Position numbers and translations under genes: made by a program
Notes under the pieces: model-generated
What the model was told of the DNA's origin: nothing
Seen by the model: only the letters and a program-made list of their open reading frames with translations
Databases searched by the model: none
Assembly: GCA_031398975.1 (NCBI GenBank)
Contig: JANNOI010000021.1
Location: forward strand, 1-64,000
Length of the DNA: 64,000 nucleotides
Source of the DNA: JAKFWI01 sp031398975
GTDB taxonomy: Bacteria; Pseudomonadota; Alphaproteobacteria; Caulobacterales; Aquidulcibacteraceae
Direction: 5' to 3'
In this document: piece after piece, positions 40,462-48,748 of the stretch
Numbering within the stretch: position 1 is the stretch's first letter
Layout of the letters: the number at the start of each line of letters is the position of its first letter

Positions 40462-41322
40462 ATGTCTGACGTCAGGGCTTCATCGGAGATGACGGGAGCG
40501 CCTACCGGCTTTCCCCCCCCGCCAATGCCGTTCGGAGGCGGCGGCGTAAGCTGGCCGCTGAACGGGCCGCGACTCGCCGCGGCGTTCGCCCTGGCCGCAG
40601 GCGTGGTGGCGCTCTGGGTCTTTGCGCAGCGTACGCCGGGGCCGCGCACGGCGGAATCGCTCGAAGCAGCCTGGGCCGGCCTGCCGGATGTCCAAGCCCC
40701 GTTCTTCGCCCTGTTCGACCTTGTCAGCGGCTATATCGCGGGCCTCGAGCGTAACGCCAATATCGACGCGACGCGGGACGTGTTCGGCGTCGCCCCCGGC
40801 GCCGTCCTCGCCTGGGCCGCCATCATGGTGAGCGCGCATGCGTTGTTCCTGGTGGGCCGGTTTGCGGTGGGTCCGTTATGGTCGCGCTATGGCTGGAAGC
40901 CGTCCCCGCCGAAGGGGCCGCCGAAGCCGCCCTCGAAATTCGTCCGTGCGCTGCTTTTCGTGCTGCCGCCCCCGCCCATGGGCAAACCCGGGCAAGAGCC
41001 CATCACCCAGAAGCGCGGCCTCATCATGGCGACGGTGCTGCGCATCCTGCCCCCGCCCGGCCCCGCGCAGATGACGCTTGCGATCGACGCCCTGCTGGGC
41101 GCGTCCAAGATGCCGCTCTGGAAATTCTCCCTCGGCACCGCGATCGGCGCCGCGATCCAGATCGGCTTTGCGCTCGCGTTCGGCAATGTCGCCGCGCCGA
41201 TGCCGGCGCCGCCCTCGTCCGGGCCGCTGCTCATCCTCTTCCTGCTCGGGCCGATCATCATTGTGCCGATCGTGCGCCTAGCCGGCATTTTCCTGAAGAA
41301 AGCGCTGCGACCGGCCCGTTGA
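40462..41322 (+). CDS. Proline-rich integral membrane protein, unknown function
   Basis: A 286-residue protein I do not recognise. An N-terminal Pro/Gly stretch (GFPPPPMPFGGGG) precedes a membrane segment at about residues 37-56, a second lies at about 108-132, followed by a cytoplasmic Pro/Lys-rich loop (PSPPKGPPKPPSK, LPPPPMGKPG). Two further segments occupy about 218-240 and 250-280. The stretch LRILPPPGPAQMTLAIDALLGAS followed by TAIGAAIQIGFALAFG loosely recalls the VTT/DedA core, but length and motifs do not fit well. AAGGGAGCAAAA precedes the ATG. It follows LLM1 by 201 bp and shares its Pro/Gly-rich character. Confidence 0.7.
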   Translation: MSDVRASSEMTGAPTGFPPPPMPFGGGGVSWPLNGPRLAAAFALAAGVVALWVFAQRTPGPRTAESLEAAWAGLPDVQAPFFALFDLVSGYIAGLERNANIDATRDVFGVAPGAVLAWAAIMVSAHALFLVGRFAVGPLWSRYGWKPSPPKGPPKPPSKFVRALLFVLPPPPMGKPGQEPITQKRGLIMATVLRILPPPGPAQMTLAIDALLGASKMPLWKFSLGTAIGAAIQIGFALAFGNVAAPMPAPPSSGPLLILFLLGPIIIVPIVRLAGIFLKKALRPAR

Positions 41323-41366
41323 GGCGGCGCGCGCAAGGTTCTGTTCCCTGATTGAGGTTTCGCCGC

Positions 41367-41957
41367 ATGACCGCGCTCCCCGACGCCAGTCTTGACCAGC
41401 TGTTCAGAACCGCGCGCAGCGTCTTCTTCTGGTCCACCGACCCGCCGCCGCCCTCCACCATCCAGGACCTGTACGAACTCGCACGGCTTGGCCCCACGAG
41501 CACCAATTGCTGCCCTGCGCGCTTTGTGTGGGTGATCAGTCCGGAGGCCAAGGAGCGGCTGAAGCCCCATCTCGCGCCGCAGAACGTGCAAAAGACGATG
41601 GACGCGCCGCTCACCGCGATCATCGCCTACGACCCGACCTTCTACACCAAGATGAACAAGCTGTTCCCCATCCGGCCGGACGCCGGCGATTTCTACGGCA
41701 AGGACGAAGCCCTTGCGAACGAGACCGCGGTGCGCAACGCCGCGCTCCAGGGCGCCTATCTTATGATCGCGGCGCGCGCTCTGGGGCTGGACGCGGGGCC
41801 GATGTCGGGCTTTGAGCCTGCGGGTGTGGAGAAGGAATTCCTGGCCGAGCATGGCTGGCGCGCGCACTGGCTGTGCAATTTCGGCTACAAGAAGATGGAC
41901 AATCCCTTCCCGCGCCTCCCCCGCCTGGACTTCGACGAGGCCAACGTAGTCCTCTGA
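41367..41957 (+). CDS. RutE/HadB-like nitroreductase family protein
   Basis: A 196-residue protein strongly resembling RutE, the malonic semialdehyde reductase of the Rut pyrimidine degradation pathway, and of the same length. Shared features are LARLGPTSTNCCPARFVWV, NVQKTMDAPLTAIIAYD, FYTKMNKLFP, ALQGAYLMIAARALGLDAGPMSGF and the ending ARLPRL-like PRLPRLDF. It should bind FMN and reduce a small aldehyde or acid derivative with NAD(P)H. The rest of a rut operon is not here: no RutB, RutC, RutD, RutF or RutG is visible, although the nearby LLMs belong to the same superfamily as RutA. The start at 41367 is the family start. Confidence 0.88.
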   Translation: MTALPDASLDQLFRTARSVFFWSTDPPPPSTIQDLYELARLGPTSTNCCPARFVWVISPEAKERLKPHLAPQNVQKTMDAPLTAIIAYDPTFYTKMNKLFPIRPDAGDFYGKDEALANETAVRNAALQGAYLMIAARALGLDAGPMSGFEPAGVEKEFLAEHGWRAHWLCNFGYKKMDNPFPRLPRLDFDEANVVL

Positions 41958-42015
41958 GCCGCGGGATGGGGTAAGTGCGCCCCATTGGAAGTAAACGCAG
42001 CCAAACAACACGGCG

Positions 42016-42048
42016 CGCCGCCGATCCAAGGCGTTTGGATCGGCGGCG
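42016..42048. terminator. Bidirectional hairpin terminator
   Basis: CGCCGCCGATCCAA pairs perfectly over 14 bp with TTGGATCGGCGGCG around a 5-base loop. It lies between the stops of the convergent RutE-like and TetR genes. No long T run follows, so it may act as a stable transcript end rather than a strict intrinsic terminator. Confidence 0.6.
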
Positions 42049-42051
42049 TGT

Positions 42052-42684
42052 TCACCGCTTCGTCGAGGCGGTGGCGCGCGCCATCTGGGGCGAGGGGCGC
42101 ACCCCGCGCCACAGCGTCTCGACCATGGCGTCCAGCTGCGCCGCTAGCCGCGCCTCGTCCCCGGCGCTCGGCGCATCGGAGTGGCGCAGATGGCAGCTGT
42201 GCGTGATGCCGACCAGGATCCACGCGGCGTGTGCGGTGTCTTCCATGCGCCACAGGCCCAGCGCGTTGCCGGTCTGGAGCCATCCCCCGAGCGCCCCCAC
42301 CAATTCCTCGAAGGACGGCATTTCCAGCCGGTAGGCCTGGGGCGCGTCGAACAGCCCGCTCGTCATCATCATGTGCACGGAGGGAAGCGCCTGCGCCATC
42401 TGGGCGCTCAGCAGGCGGGTGATGTCCTTCAACTGCGTCAGCCCGTCCTTCTCCGGATCGGCGCCGATCAGCAGGAGCGAGGTGACCGAGCTCATGTCGA
42501 GATTGTCGGCCAGGGACGACCGCAGCAGATTGCGCTTGGTCCCGAACCGTTTGATCAGCGCCGGCGCGGAGACGCCCAACTCGAACGCGATCGCCTCGAC
42601 CGAGACCTTGGAGCCGAACTCCTTTAGACAATTTCGCGTGACTTGCAGTATTTGCTCATCGGTTACTTGCCGCGGGCGGGCCAT
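42052..42684 (-). CDS. TetR family transcriptional regulator 1
   Basis: A 210-residue repressor-type protein. The N-terminal helix-turn-helix is ARPRQVTDEQILQ, then VSVEAIAFELGVSAPALIKRFG with the recognition helix and the Phe-Gly that closes the domain (residues about 33-54). The C-terminal ligand domain has no assignable family. GGAGG lies 6 bp before the ATG at 42684; a longer frame to 42942 has no matching start. The gene stands between the RutE-like gene and the large TonB receptor, making the LLM locus the likely target. Confidence 0.9.
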   Translation of the reverse strand: MARPRQVTDEQILQVTRNCLKEFGSKVSVEAIAFELGVSAPALIKRFGTKRNLLRSSLADNLDMSSVTSLLLIGADPEKDGLTQLKDITRLLSAQMAQALPSVHMMMTSGLFDAPQAYRLEMPSFEELVGALGGWLQTGNALGLWRMEDTAHAAWILVGITHSCHLRHSDAPSAGDEARLAAQLDAMVETLWRGVRPSPQMARATASTKR

Positions 42685-42960
42685 GTCGATCCTCCGTTCA
42701 GTGATAGGCGAACCGTCACCGCGATAATACCAGATTGTCTTTGGCGGTGTCAGCGGCTTCGTGCGCGCGCGGGCCCTTTGGTCGGACGACCCGGCAATAG
42801 ATCGAGAGTTTAGCACGATTGTGTGGCGTTCAAGGCACGGCGCTGATGTTCGCGTGTCCAACAGGCAACAGCGTACCCCTTGAGGCCTATTGATCGCGCA
42901 AATCCGGCGGCCCTCGTGAAAGGACCGCCGGACTGGAATCATCGCCGCGGCGCTGTGCGC

Positions 42961-45276
42961 TCAGCGCAGGCGCAGCCTTACCCCGAAGGAGCGCGGCGGC
43001 GCCGGAAGGTACCGATCGGGAAGCATGAAGCCGGGCTGGTTCACGGCGTCCGCATAAGCGGTGAAATACACCTCATCGCTCAGGTTTTCCCCCCAGAGCG
43101 AGAGGGACCAGCCCATTTCCGGGGGCGGCTTGCGCGCCCCGATTTCCAGATTGAACAGGGTGTAGGCCTCCCGGAAGCCCGCCGGCTTATCCTGGACGGA
43201 CAATTGCGTGTCGCCGGTATAGGACGCGCTGGTGGAGAGGAAGAGGTCCATGTCGTCCGTCACGGGCTGGCGGAACTCCAGCGAGAGCGAGGCGGTGTGC
43301 TCAGGCGCGTTCGGGAGGGCGTTGCCGCTGCAATCAATCAGCGTAACGGTCGGCGGGTTGGGGGGCGGGTTGTTGATGGTTTCCGAGCCGCACGCCGCAT
43401 ATTCCTTGATCTCGGTCGGGTTCCAGCCATAGGCCAGAGACATGTTGAACTGCGGCGAGATGATCGCCGAGGCTTCAAGTTCCAGGCCGTAGCTTTGCGC
43501 GCTGGCGGCGTTGACGACGATCTGCTCCGTCGAAATCGCATCCGACTGGCGCACCTGCACGTCGCTCGCCTCGATGAAGAACGCCGCCCCGTTCAGACGG
43601 AGCCGGCGGTTGAACCAGTCAGACTTCAACCCGACTTCGTAGGAGATGCTGGTCTCGGGGTCGTACTCGCGCAGATTTTCCAGCGAAGCGGGAATGCCGC
43701 TGCTCGCATTGATGCCGCCCGCCTTGAACCCTTGCGCCACCGAGACGTAGCTCAGCAATTGCGGGGAGAAGCGGTAATCGAAGCTGACTTTGCCGGAAAG
43801 GTTTTCAAAAGACGTCGAGTAGAAGCGTTCCGGGCCCGCAACGATGACCGGGGGAAAATTCCCGTTGGTGGCGATGGAGAGCTCATGTTCCTCGCGCGTG
43901 TAGCGCAGCCCGAAGGTGCCGCCCAGTTTCTCCGTCAAATTGATGGTGGTCTGGCCGTAGACCGCCGCGCTGAGGCGATCGTTCACCGACACCTGCTCGC
44001 CGCTGTCACCGCCTGTGAACGGGCTGCCCGGCTGTGAGAAGGTCCCCGCCGCGGCCAGGATCTCGCCGTTCTGCGTCTCCTCGTCGGAGAGGTAAAGGCC
44101 GACCTGCCAGCTCCAGCCGTCGCCGCCGTCGGACAGGCGCAAATCTGCGCTGTATGCATCAGACTCCGTATAGGTTGTGGCGATGAGCTGCGCTTGCGGC
44201 GTACTGGTGCCGTCCCGGTCGGCCAGACGCTCATCCTCCACGCCGCGATAGCCTAGCACCGCGTCAAACATGATCGCCTTGAAGTCGTACGAGGAGCGGT
44301 AGGACACGCCGTAATTATCGCGCGTTTCGCTGCTCTCGGTGTCCAGATCGGCCGTTGCGGTCTCGAGCGATTCCAGAGGCAGGAGGACACCGCTGGTGGT
44401 CTTCTGGGTCGAATAATCCACCGTGAGGTCGTTCACCCAATTGCTGTTGGGCTGGAAGCGGACCGCGCTGCGCAGACTGAGGGCGTATTCGGTGCCGATC
44501 AGATCATCGCCAATGCCGATATTCTCGATATAGCCTTGTTCTTCATTATAGACCGCCGCGAAATTCGCAGCGATGCCCGGCGCGAGGCCGCCGGACACGC
44601 CGACGCCGAGTTTGTAGCGCTCGCGATTGGCGACTTCGATCTGCGCCTTGGCCTGAAACTCATCGGTCGGTATGCGCGTGATCACGTTCATCGCGCCGGC
44701 GATGGTGTTCTTGCCGAACAGCGTACCCTGCGGGCCCCGCAGGATCTCGACGTGCTCGATGTCAAAGAAGTCAAACAGCGCCGCGTCCAGCGTGTTGACA
44801 TAAACGCCGTCGACGAAAATCCCGACGCTCGATTCCTGGCCCGGCGAGAAGGCGCCGGCGCGGAAGCCGCGCAAGGTGATGCCCACCTCGGCATTGGTGA
44901 GACCCTCGTCCACCCGGAAGTTGGGAACCTGGAGCGCCAGCTCGCTCAACTGGTCTATGCCCCGCGCTTCCAGCTGCTCGCCGTGGAAGGCGGAGATGGA
45001 GAGGGGCACGTCCTGCATCAGCTCGGCGCGCTTGCGCGCCACGACGATGACGTCGGGCAGGGCGAGGGCGGAGGGGTCGTGGAGGGCGCCCGGCGCTGGA
45101 GGCAGGCCCGGCGCGGGTGCGCCTGGCGCGGTTGTCGCTTGCGGGTCTTGGCTTGGCGCCGCTTGGCCCGGCGCGGGCTGAGCCGCCTCCTGCGCCGCGC
45201 CTGGGTGGGCCGCAGCGAGCATCAAAGACATCGCCGAAACGCCAAGCGCAACCCGCCGCGCGAGCTTAGAGACCAT
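42961..45276 (-). CDS. TonB-dependent receptor, sphingomonad/caulobacter type
   Basis: A 771-residue outer membrane receptor. A signal peptide (residues 1-29, ending PGAAQ) is followed by an unusual Pro/Gln/Ala-rich linker of about 45 residues and a TonB box (DVIVVARKR). The plug has RAELMQDVPLSISAF, GIDQLSELALQVPNF and VEILRGPQGTLFGKNTIAGA, the pattern of the large family found in oligotrophic alphaproteobacteria, many of which import plant-derived or aromatic compounds rather than iron. The barrel ends in the canonical C-terminal aromatic-basic strand. GGGAGGAAAG precedes the ATG at 45276. It diverges from LLM2 over 267 AT-rich bp; TATAAT is seen on the minus strand at 45439-45444. Likely the uptake port of the locus. 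Confidence 0.92.
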   Translation of the reverse strand: MVSKLARRVALGVSAMSLMLAAAHPGAAQEAAQPAPGQAAPSQDPQATTAPGAPAPGLPPAPGALHDPSALALPDVIVVARKRAELMQDVPLSISAFHGEQLEARGIDQLSELALQVPNFRVDEGLTNAEVGITLRGFRAGAFSPGQESSVGIFVDGVYVNTLDAALFDFFDIEHVEILRGPQGTLFGKNTIAGAMNVITRIPTDEFQAKAQIEVANRERYKLGVGVSGGLAPGIAANFAAVYNEEQGYIENIGIGDDLIGTEYALSLRSAVRFQPNSNWVNDLTVDYSTQKTTSGVLLPLESLETATADLDTESSETRDNYGVSYRSSYDFKAIMFDAVLGYRGVEDERLADRDGTSTPQAQLIATTYTESDAYSADLRLSDGGDGWSWQVGLYLSDEETQNGEILAAAGTFSQPGSPFTGGDSGEQVSVNDRLSAAVYGQTTINLTEKLGGTFGLRYTREEHELSIATNGNFPPVIVAGPERFYSTSFENLSGKVSFDYRFSPQLLSYVSVAQGFKAGGINASSGIPASLENLREYDPETSISYEVGLKSDWFNRRLRLNGAAFFIEASDVQVRQSDAISTEQIVVNAASAQSYGLELEASAIISPQFNMSLAYGWNPTEIKEYAACGSETINNPPPNPPTVTLIDCSGNALPNAPEHTASLSLEFRQPVTDDMDLFLSTSASYTGDTQLSVQDKPAGFREAYTLFNLEIGARKPPPEMGWSLSLWGENLSDEVYFTAYADAVNQPGFMLPDRYLPAPPRSFGVRLRLR

Positions 45277-45543
45277 GCCGCTTTCCTCCCATGACGCGAT
45301 TGCCGCCCCGGTTCTGGGTGCGCCGCGTTTTTTTGATGCGACATTTAAGCTCGGCGGGTTTGATAGCGTCAAAAACTAAACCCCACCGCCCTAGCCGCGC
45401 GGGCCCTGGGGTGGGCGGGGTTTAAGAAGTGACATTAAATTATAAACGCCGTTGGTCGGGGGCTGTCGGTTTAAAGAAAAGCGTCGTGCGGGAGTTGCAG
45501 ATTTCCGCGCAGAAGCGCCTCGCACCTCTCAGGGAGTGTCTTA

Positions 45544-46671
45544 ATGCGGATTAGCACTTTTCACGTTCCGATCTCGCCGGCGGCGGATCTCGATACGCGC
45601 ACGATCGATACCCTGATCGACCGGATCCTGTATCTGGACGAGAACGGCCTGTGCTGCGCCTATCTGCCGGAGCACCATTTCGACGATTATTGCCCGTACT
45701 CGAACAATTTCATGCTGGCGTCCTATCTGGCGCCGCAGGTCAAGCAGTCCTGGCTTGGGTTTTCGGTGGCTGTTGCGCCGCTTAACCATCCCGCCCGCCT
45801 GGCGGAGCAGATCAATCTGCTGCACCAGCTCACCAAGGGGCGGGCCGTGTTCGGCATCGGCTCGGGCGGCATTCCGCTCGAAAGTGCGGGCCTCGGCGTC
45901 AGCGTCATGAACCAATCGGCGCAGACCGACGCCAATCTCGAGATCGTGGAGCGCCTGTGGGCGAAGTCCCCCGATGACGAGCCGATCGAGTTCAAGACCG
46001 ATTATTATCACGGCCGTCTGGTGCAGCGCGTCATGCCCGCCCCGTACGCGCCCGCCCCGCGCGTGCTGAAACTGGCCGCTCTCAGCCCGAAGCGGATCGA
46101 GCAGGCGGCTTCGCGCGCCTGGCCCGCCTTCCTGATCCCGTTCCAGTACAAACAATATCGCGACGCGCTGGACCGCTACGACCACCCGCCCGAGGTCCGC
46201 GCACTGGCGGAGAAGTGGACCTCGGTGCAGTCCCAGTTCCACGTCGCTGAGACGGACGAGCAAGCCAAGGCGGAAGTCATGGAGGCGCTGTCCTCGCGCC
46301 AGCGCTGGCTGGACAAGCAATTGGCCCTGCAAGAGCGCTACGACCTGCCGAACGCGCCCAGCGAGATGCCGGCCATCCGGTACGACAGCGAGATCGGCCT
46401 CGCCATCACCATTTATGGCAGCCCGGAAACGGTCGTGCGCCGCCTGAAGGAGATGGAAGCGATGGGCTGCGCCGAGATCGTGATGGAAACGGATTTCGGC
46501 ATCCATGACGAGCGTCGCGTCGAAGTCATGAAGCGCAGCACGCAGCTTCTGGCGGAGGAAGTGCTGCCGCACTTCCAGACCCAAACCGCCGGTCCCGCCG
46601 GCACGTTCCAGCTCAAAATCCCGGGCATGCCTGAGTTCGGCAAGCACATGCCCGAGCCCGCGATGGCCTGA
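45544..46671 (+). CDS. Luciferase-like flavin monooxygenase (LLM) 2
   Basis: A 375-residue LLM-family protein. Signature stretches are CAYLPEHHFDDYCPYSNNF (about residue 39), VAVAPLNHPARLAEQINLLHQL and VFGIGSGGIPLESAGLG (about residue 103). It is much closer to LLM3 than to LLM1: both share the EHHFxDYxxYxxNFM, NHPARLAxQxNLL and GGIPLESxGLG segments. No Pro/Gly-rich insert is present. GGGAG precedes the ATG. It is alone on the plus strand between the TonB receptor (divergent) and the rraA-SDR operon (convergent). A flavin reductase must be supplied from elsewhere. Confidence 0.9.
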   Translation: MRISTFHVPISPAADLDTRTIDTLIDRILYLDENGLCCAYLPEHHFDDYCPYSNNFMLASYLAPQVKQSWLGFSVAVAPLNHPARLAEQINLLHQLTKGRAVFGIGSGGIPLESAGLGVSVMNQSAQTDANLEIVERLWAKSPDDEPIEFKTDYYHGRLVQRVMPAPYAPAPRVLKLAALSPKRIEQAASRAWPAFLIPFQYKQYRDALDRYDHPPEVRALAEKWTSVQSQFHVAETDEQAKAEVMEALSSRQRWLDKQLALQERYDLPNAPSEMPAIRYDSEIGLAITIYGSPETVVRRLKEMEAMGCAEIVMETDFGIHDERRVEVMKRSTQLLAEEVLPHFQTQTAGPAGTFQLKIPGMPEFGKHMPEPAMA

Positions 46672-46743
46672 AGGCGCGGCCCCGCCATCCACGGCGTGGG
46701 TGGCGGGGGCTGGCTCCGCCCGTGTGTCACCAGACGAGAGTCA

Positions 46744-46777
46744 AAAGCCCCGCTCCACAGCGTTGGAGCGGGGCTTT
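46744..46777. terminator. Bidirectional Rho-independent terminator
   Basis: AAAGCCCCGCTCCA pairs perfectly with TGGAGCGGGGCTTT around a 6-base loop. T-rich sequence follows on the plus strand and A-rich sequence precedes it, so it can stop both LLM2 and the convergent five-gene operon, whose last stop is 12 bp away. Confidence 0.85.
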
Positions 46778-46788
46778 AAGTTTGGGCG

Positions 46789-47499
46789 TCAGGACTTCTT
46801 GGCCTGATAGGCGTCGTAGCGGGCGCGGTGCTCGCTATTGGGGGGATAAAGGCCGGGCAGGGGCGTGCCGCGCTCCACCTCCTCCATGATCCAGGCCTCG
46901 AGCTTTTCCTGCTCGACCGCGAGCGCCGTCACCTCTTCAAGATAAGCCTGCGGGATCGCCACCGCGCCGTCATCATCGGCCACGATCATATCGCCCGGGA
47001 ACACCGCCACGCCGCCGCAGCCGATCGGCGACTCCCATTCCACGAAAGTGAGCCTCGCGACGGAAGGGGGCGCGGACGCGCCGAAACGCCAGGTCGGCAA
47101 GCGGGTGGCCAGCACGCCGGCTTCGTCCCGCACCGCGCCGGAAGTGACGAGGGCGGCGACCTCGCGCTTGTGCATGCGCGCGCACAGGATGTCCCCGAAA
47201 ATGCCGGCGTCGGTGATCCCGCAGGCGTCCGCCACCGCCACCACGCCGGGCGGCATGGCCTCCACGGCGGCGCGCGTGGAGATGGGCGCGGACCAGGATT
47301 CCGGCGTCGCCAGGTCTTCGCGGGCCGGGATGAAGCGCAGCGTGAAGGCCGGGCCCACCACCCGCTTCTGCCCGGGCGTGAGCGGCGTCGCCCCGCGGAT
47401 CCAGGTGTTGCGCAGGCCCTTCTTCAGCAGGACCGTGGTCAGCGTCGCGGTGGTTACGCCCTTGAGGGCCTCGATACATTCTTCGGCGGCGCTGGCCAT
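46789..47499 (-). CDS. RraA family protein, HMG-aldolase-like
   Basis: A 236-residue protein of the RraA/4-hydroxy-4-methyl-2-oxoglutarate aldolase family. The metal-binding D-X20-R-D motif described for HMG/CHA aldolases is intact: Asp103 in FGDILC, then Arg124-Asp125 in SGAVRDEAG. The C-terminal GDMIVADDDGAVAIPQ is family-typical. Such aldolases cleave hydroxy-oxo-dicarboxylates from aromatic ring fission into pyruvate plus a keto acid; the same fold also includes RraA, an RNase E inhibitor. The motif and the catabolic context favour an aldolase or decarboxylase. It is the last gene of the five-gene reverse operon, 10 bp after the SDR gene. Confidence 0.85.
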   Translation of the reverse strand: MASAAEECIEALKGVTTATLTTVLLKKGLRNTWIRGATPLTPGQKRVVGPAFTLRFIPAREDLATPESWSAPISTRAAVEAMPPGVVAVADACGITDAGIFGDILCARMHKREVAALVTSGAVRDEAGVLATRLPTWRFGASAPPSVARLTFVEWESPIGCGGVAVFPGDMIVADDDGAVAIPQAYLEEVTALAVEQEKLEAWIMEEVERGTPLPGLYPPNSEHRARYDAYQAKKS

Positions 47500-47509
47500 G
47501 TCTTTCCCC

Positions 47510-48295
47510 TCAATGGCTTGAGATCATCCCGCCGTCGACGCGCAGCGTGGCGCCGGTGATGTAGGAGGCGCGCGCGCTGGCGAGGAACAGGGCGGCGTCG
47601 GCATATTCCTCGGGCGCGCCGTAGCGGCCCACAGGGATCGTCCCGACGCTGTCCTGCACGACCTCCGCGACCGGCTTTCCCTCGCGCGCGGCGCGCGCGC
47701 CGTCCAGCGTGCGGACGCGGTTGGTGGCGATGCGGCCGGGCACGAGCAGGTTGACCGTGACCCCGTCGGGCGCGACTTCGCGCGCCAGCGTTTTAGACCA
47801 GCCGGCGAGGGCGGCGCGAAACGTGTTGGAGATGGCGAGATTGGCGATCGGCGCGATCTGGCCGGAAGAGGTGCTGGTGACGATCCGCCCCCATCCGCGC
47901 GCGCGCATCCCCGGCAGAACCGCCTGCGTGGCGCTCATGATCGACAGGACGGTCGCCTCGAACTGGGCCTGCAGGACGGGGAAAGACAGTTCCGCGGCGG
48001 TCGCGGGCGGGGGGCCGCCGGAATTGTTGATCAGGATGTCGATGGGGCCCACCGCGGCCTCGATCGCGGGGAGAAGGGCGGGGAGGGCGCTCCACTGGGC
48101 CATGTCCCAGACGCACGCATAGGCCTTGCCGCCCCTGGCCTCGATCTCCGCCACGGTCTCAGCGATCGTTTCGGCCCGGACGCCCGCTACCGCCACGTGC
48201 GCGCCTTCCCCAGCCAGCGCCAGCGCGATCGCCCGGCCCAGGCCGCCGCCGCCCGCCAGCACCAGCGCGCCGCGCCCTTCTATGCCCATGTCCAT
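47510..48295 (-). CDS. Atypical short-chain dehydrogenase/reductase (SDR)
   Basis: A 261-residue SDR-fold protein resembling the BKR-like group. The dinucleotide loop is ALVLAGGGGLGRAIA, with Ala where TGxxxGxG has Thr. NNSGGPPP replaces the usual NNAG. The catalytic Ser region is STSSGQIAP, but the YxxxK pair is replaced: ISNTFRAALAG places Ser and Arg where Tyr and Lys are expected. The C-terminal GATLRVDGG is normal. This subgroup is known to lack a perfect catalytic tetrad, so reductase activity is uncertain. It lies between doxX (15 bp) and rraA (10 bp). Confidence 0.88.
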   Translation of the reverse strand: MDMGIEGRGALVLAGGGGLGRAIALALAGEGAHVAVAGVRAETIAETVAEIEARGGKAYACVWDMAQWSALPALLPAIEAAVGPIDILINNSGGPPPATAAELSFPVLQAQFEATVLSIMSATQAVLPGMRARGWGRIVTSTSSGQIAPIANLAISNTFRAALAGWSKTLAREVAPDGVTVNLLVPGRIATNRVRTLDGARAAREGKPVAEVVQDSVGTIPVGRYGAPEEYADAALFLASARASYITGATLRVDGGMISSH

Positions 48296-48310
48296 GCGGG
48301 GCGCGCCTCT

Positions 48311-48748
48311 CTAGAAGCCGGTGGAAAGGAGCGCGTCCAGGCTGAAGCGCCCCCCGCCGCCCAGCACGAACGCGCTCACGATGATCAGCCAGAAGGCCGG
48401 AAACTCGCGCCCGCCATGGTTCCAGAGCCATTTGGTGCGCGCGCGCAGATACCAGAACACCGCCACCGCGAGCATGACCGCGAGCGCGAAAGCGGCCACA
48501 CGCGTGAACAGGCCAAGCGCCAGGCACACGCCCGCCACGGTCTCGGTCACCCCCACGATCCGCACCAGCAGCACCCCGGGGCGCAACCCTTGCGCCTCCC
48601 AGGCTGCGCCAAAGACCTTCGCGTCCCCGCCGAACCAGCCCAGCAATTTCTCCGCCGCATGCGGCAGAAAGAATAGCCCCGCCGCCACGCGCACCAGCGT
48701 ATAGCCAAGCTCTACCCCGACGCTGGCATAACCCTCCGGCAGCATCAT
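48311..48748 (-). CDS. DoxX family membrane protein
   Basis: A 145-residue integral membrane protein with four hydrophobic segments. The DoxX pattern is present: GYTLVRVAAGLFFLPHAAEKL at the N-terminus, GVTETVAGVCLALGLFTRVAA in the middle. DoxX proteins are small quinone- or redox-linked membrane proteins of poorly defined role. The start (48748) overlaps the stop of the NMT1-fold gene by 4 bp (ATGA), so the two are translationally coupled. Confidence 0.88.
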   Translation of the reverse strand: MMLPEGYASVGVELGYTLVRVAAGLFFLPHAAEKLLGWFGGDAKVFGAAWEAQGLRPGVLLVRIVGVTETVAGVCLALGLFTRVAAFALAVMLAVAVFWYLRARTKWLWNHGGREFPAFWLIIVSAFVLGGGGRFSLDALLSTGF

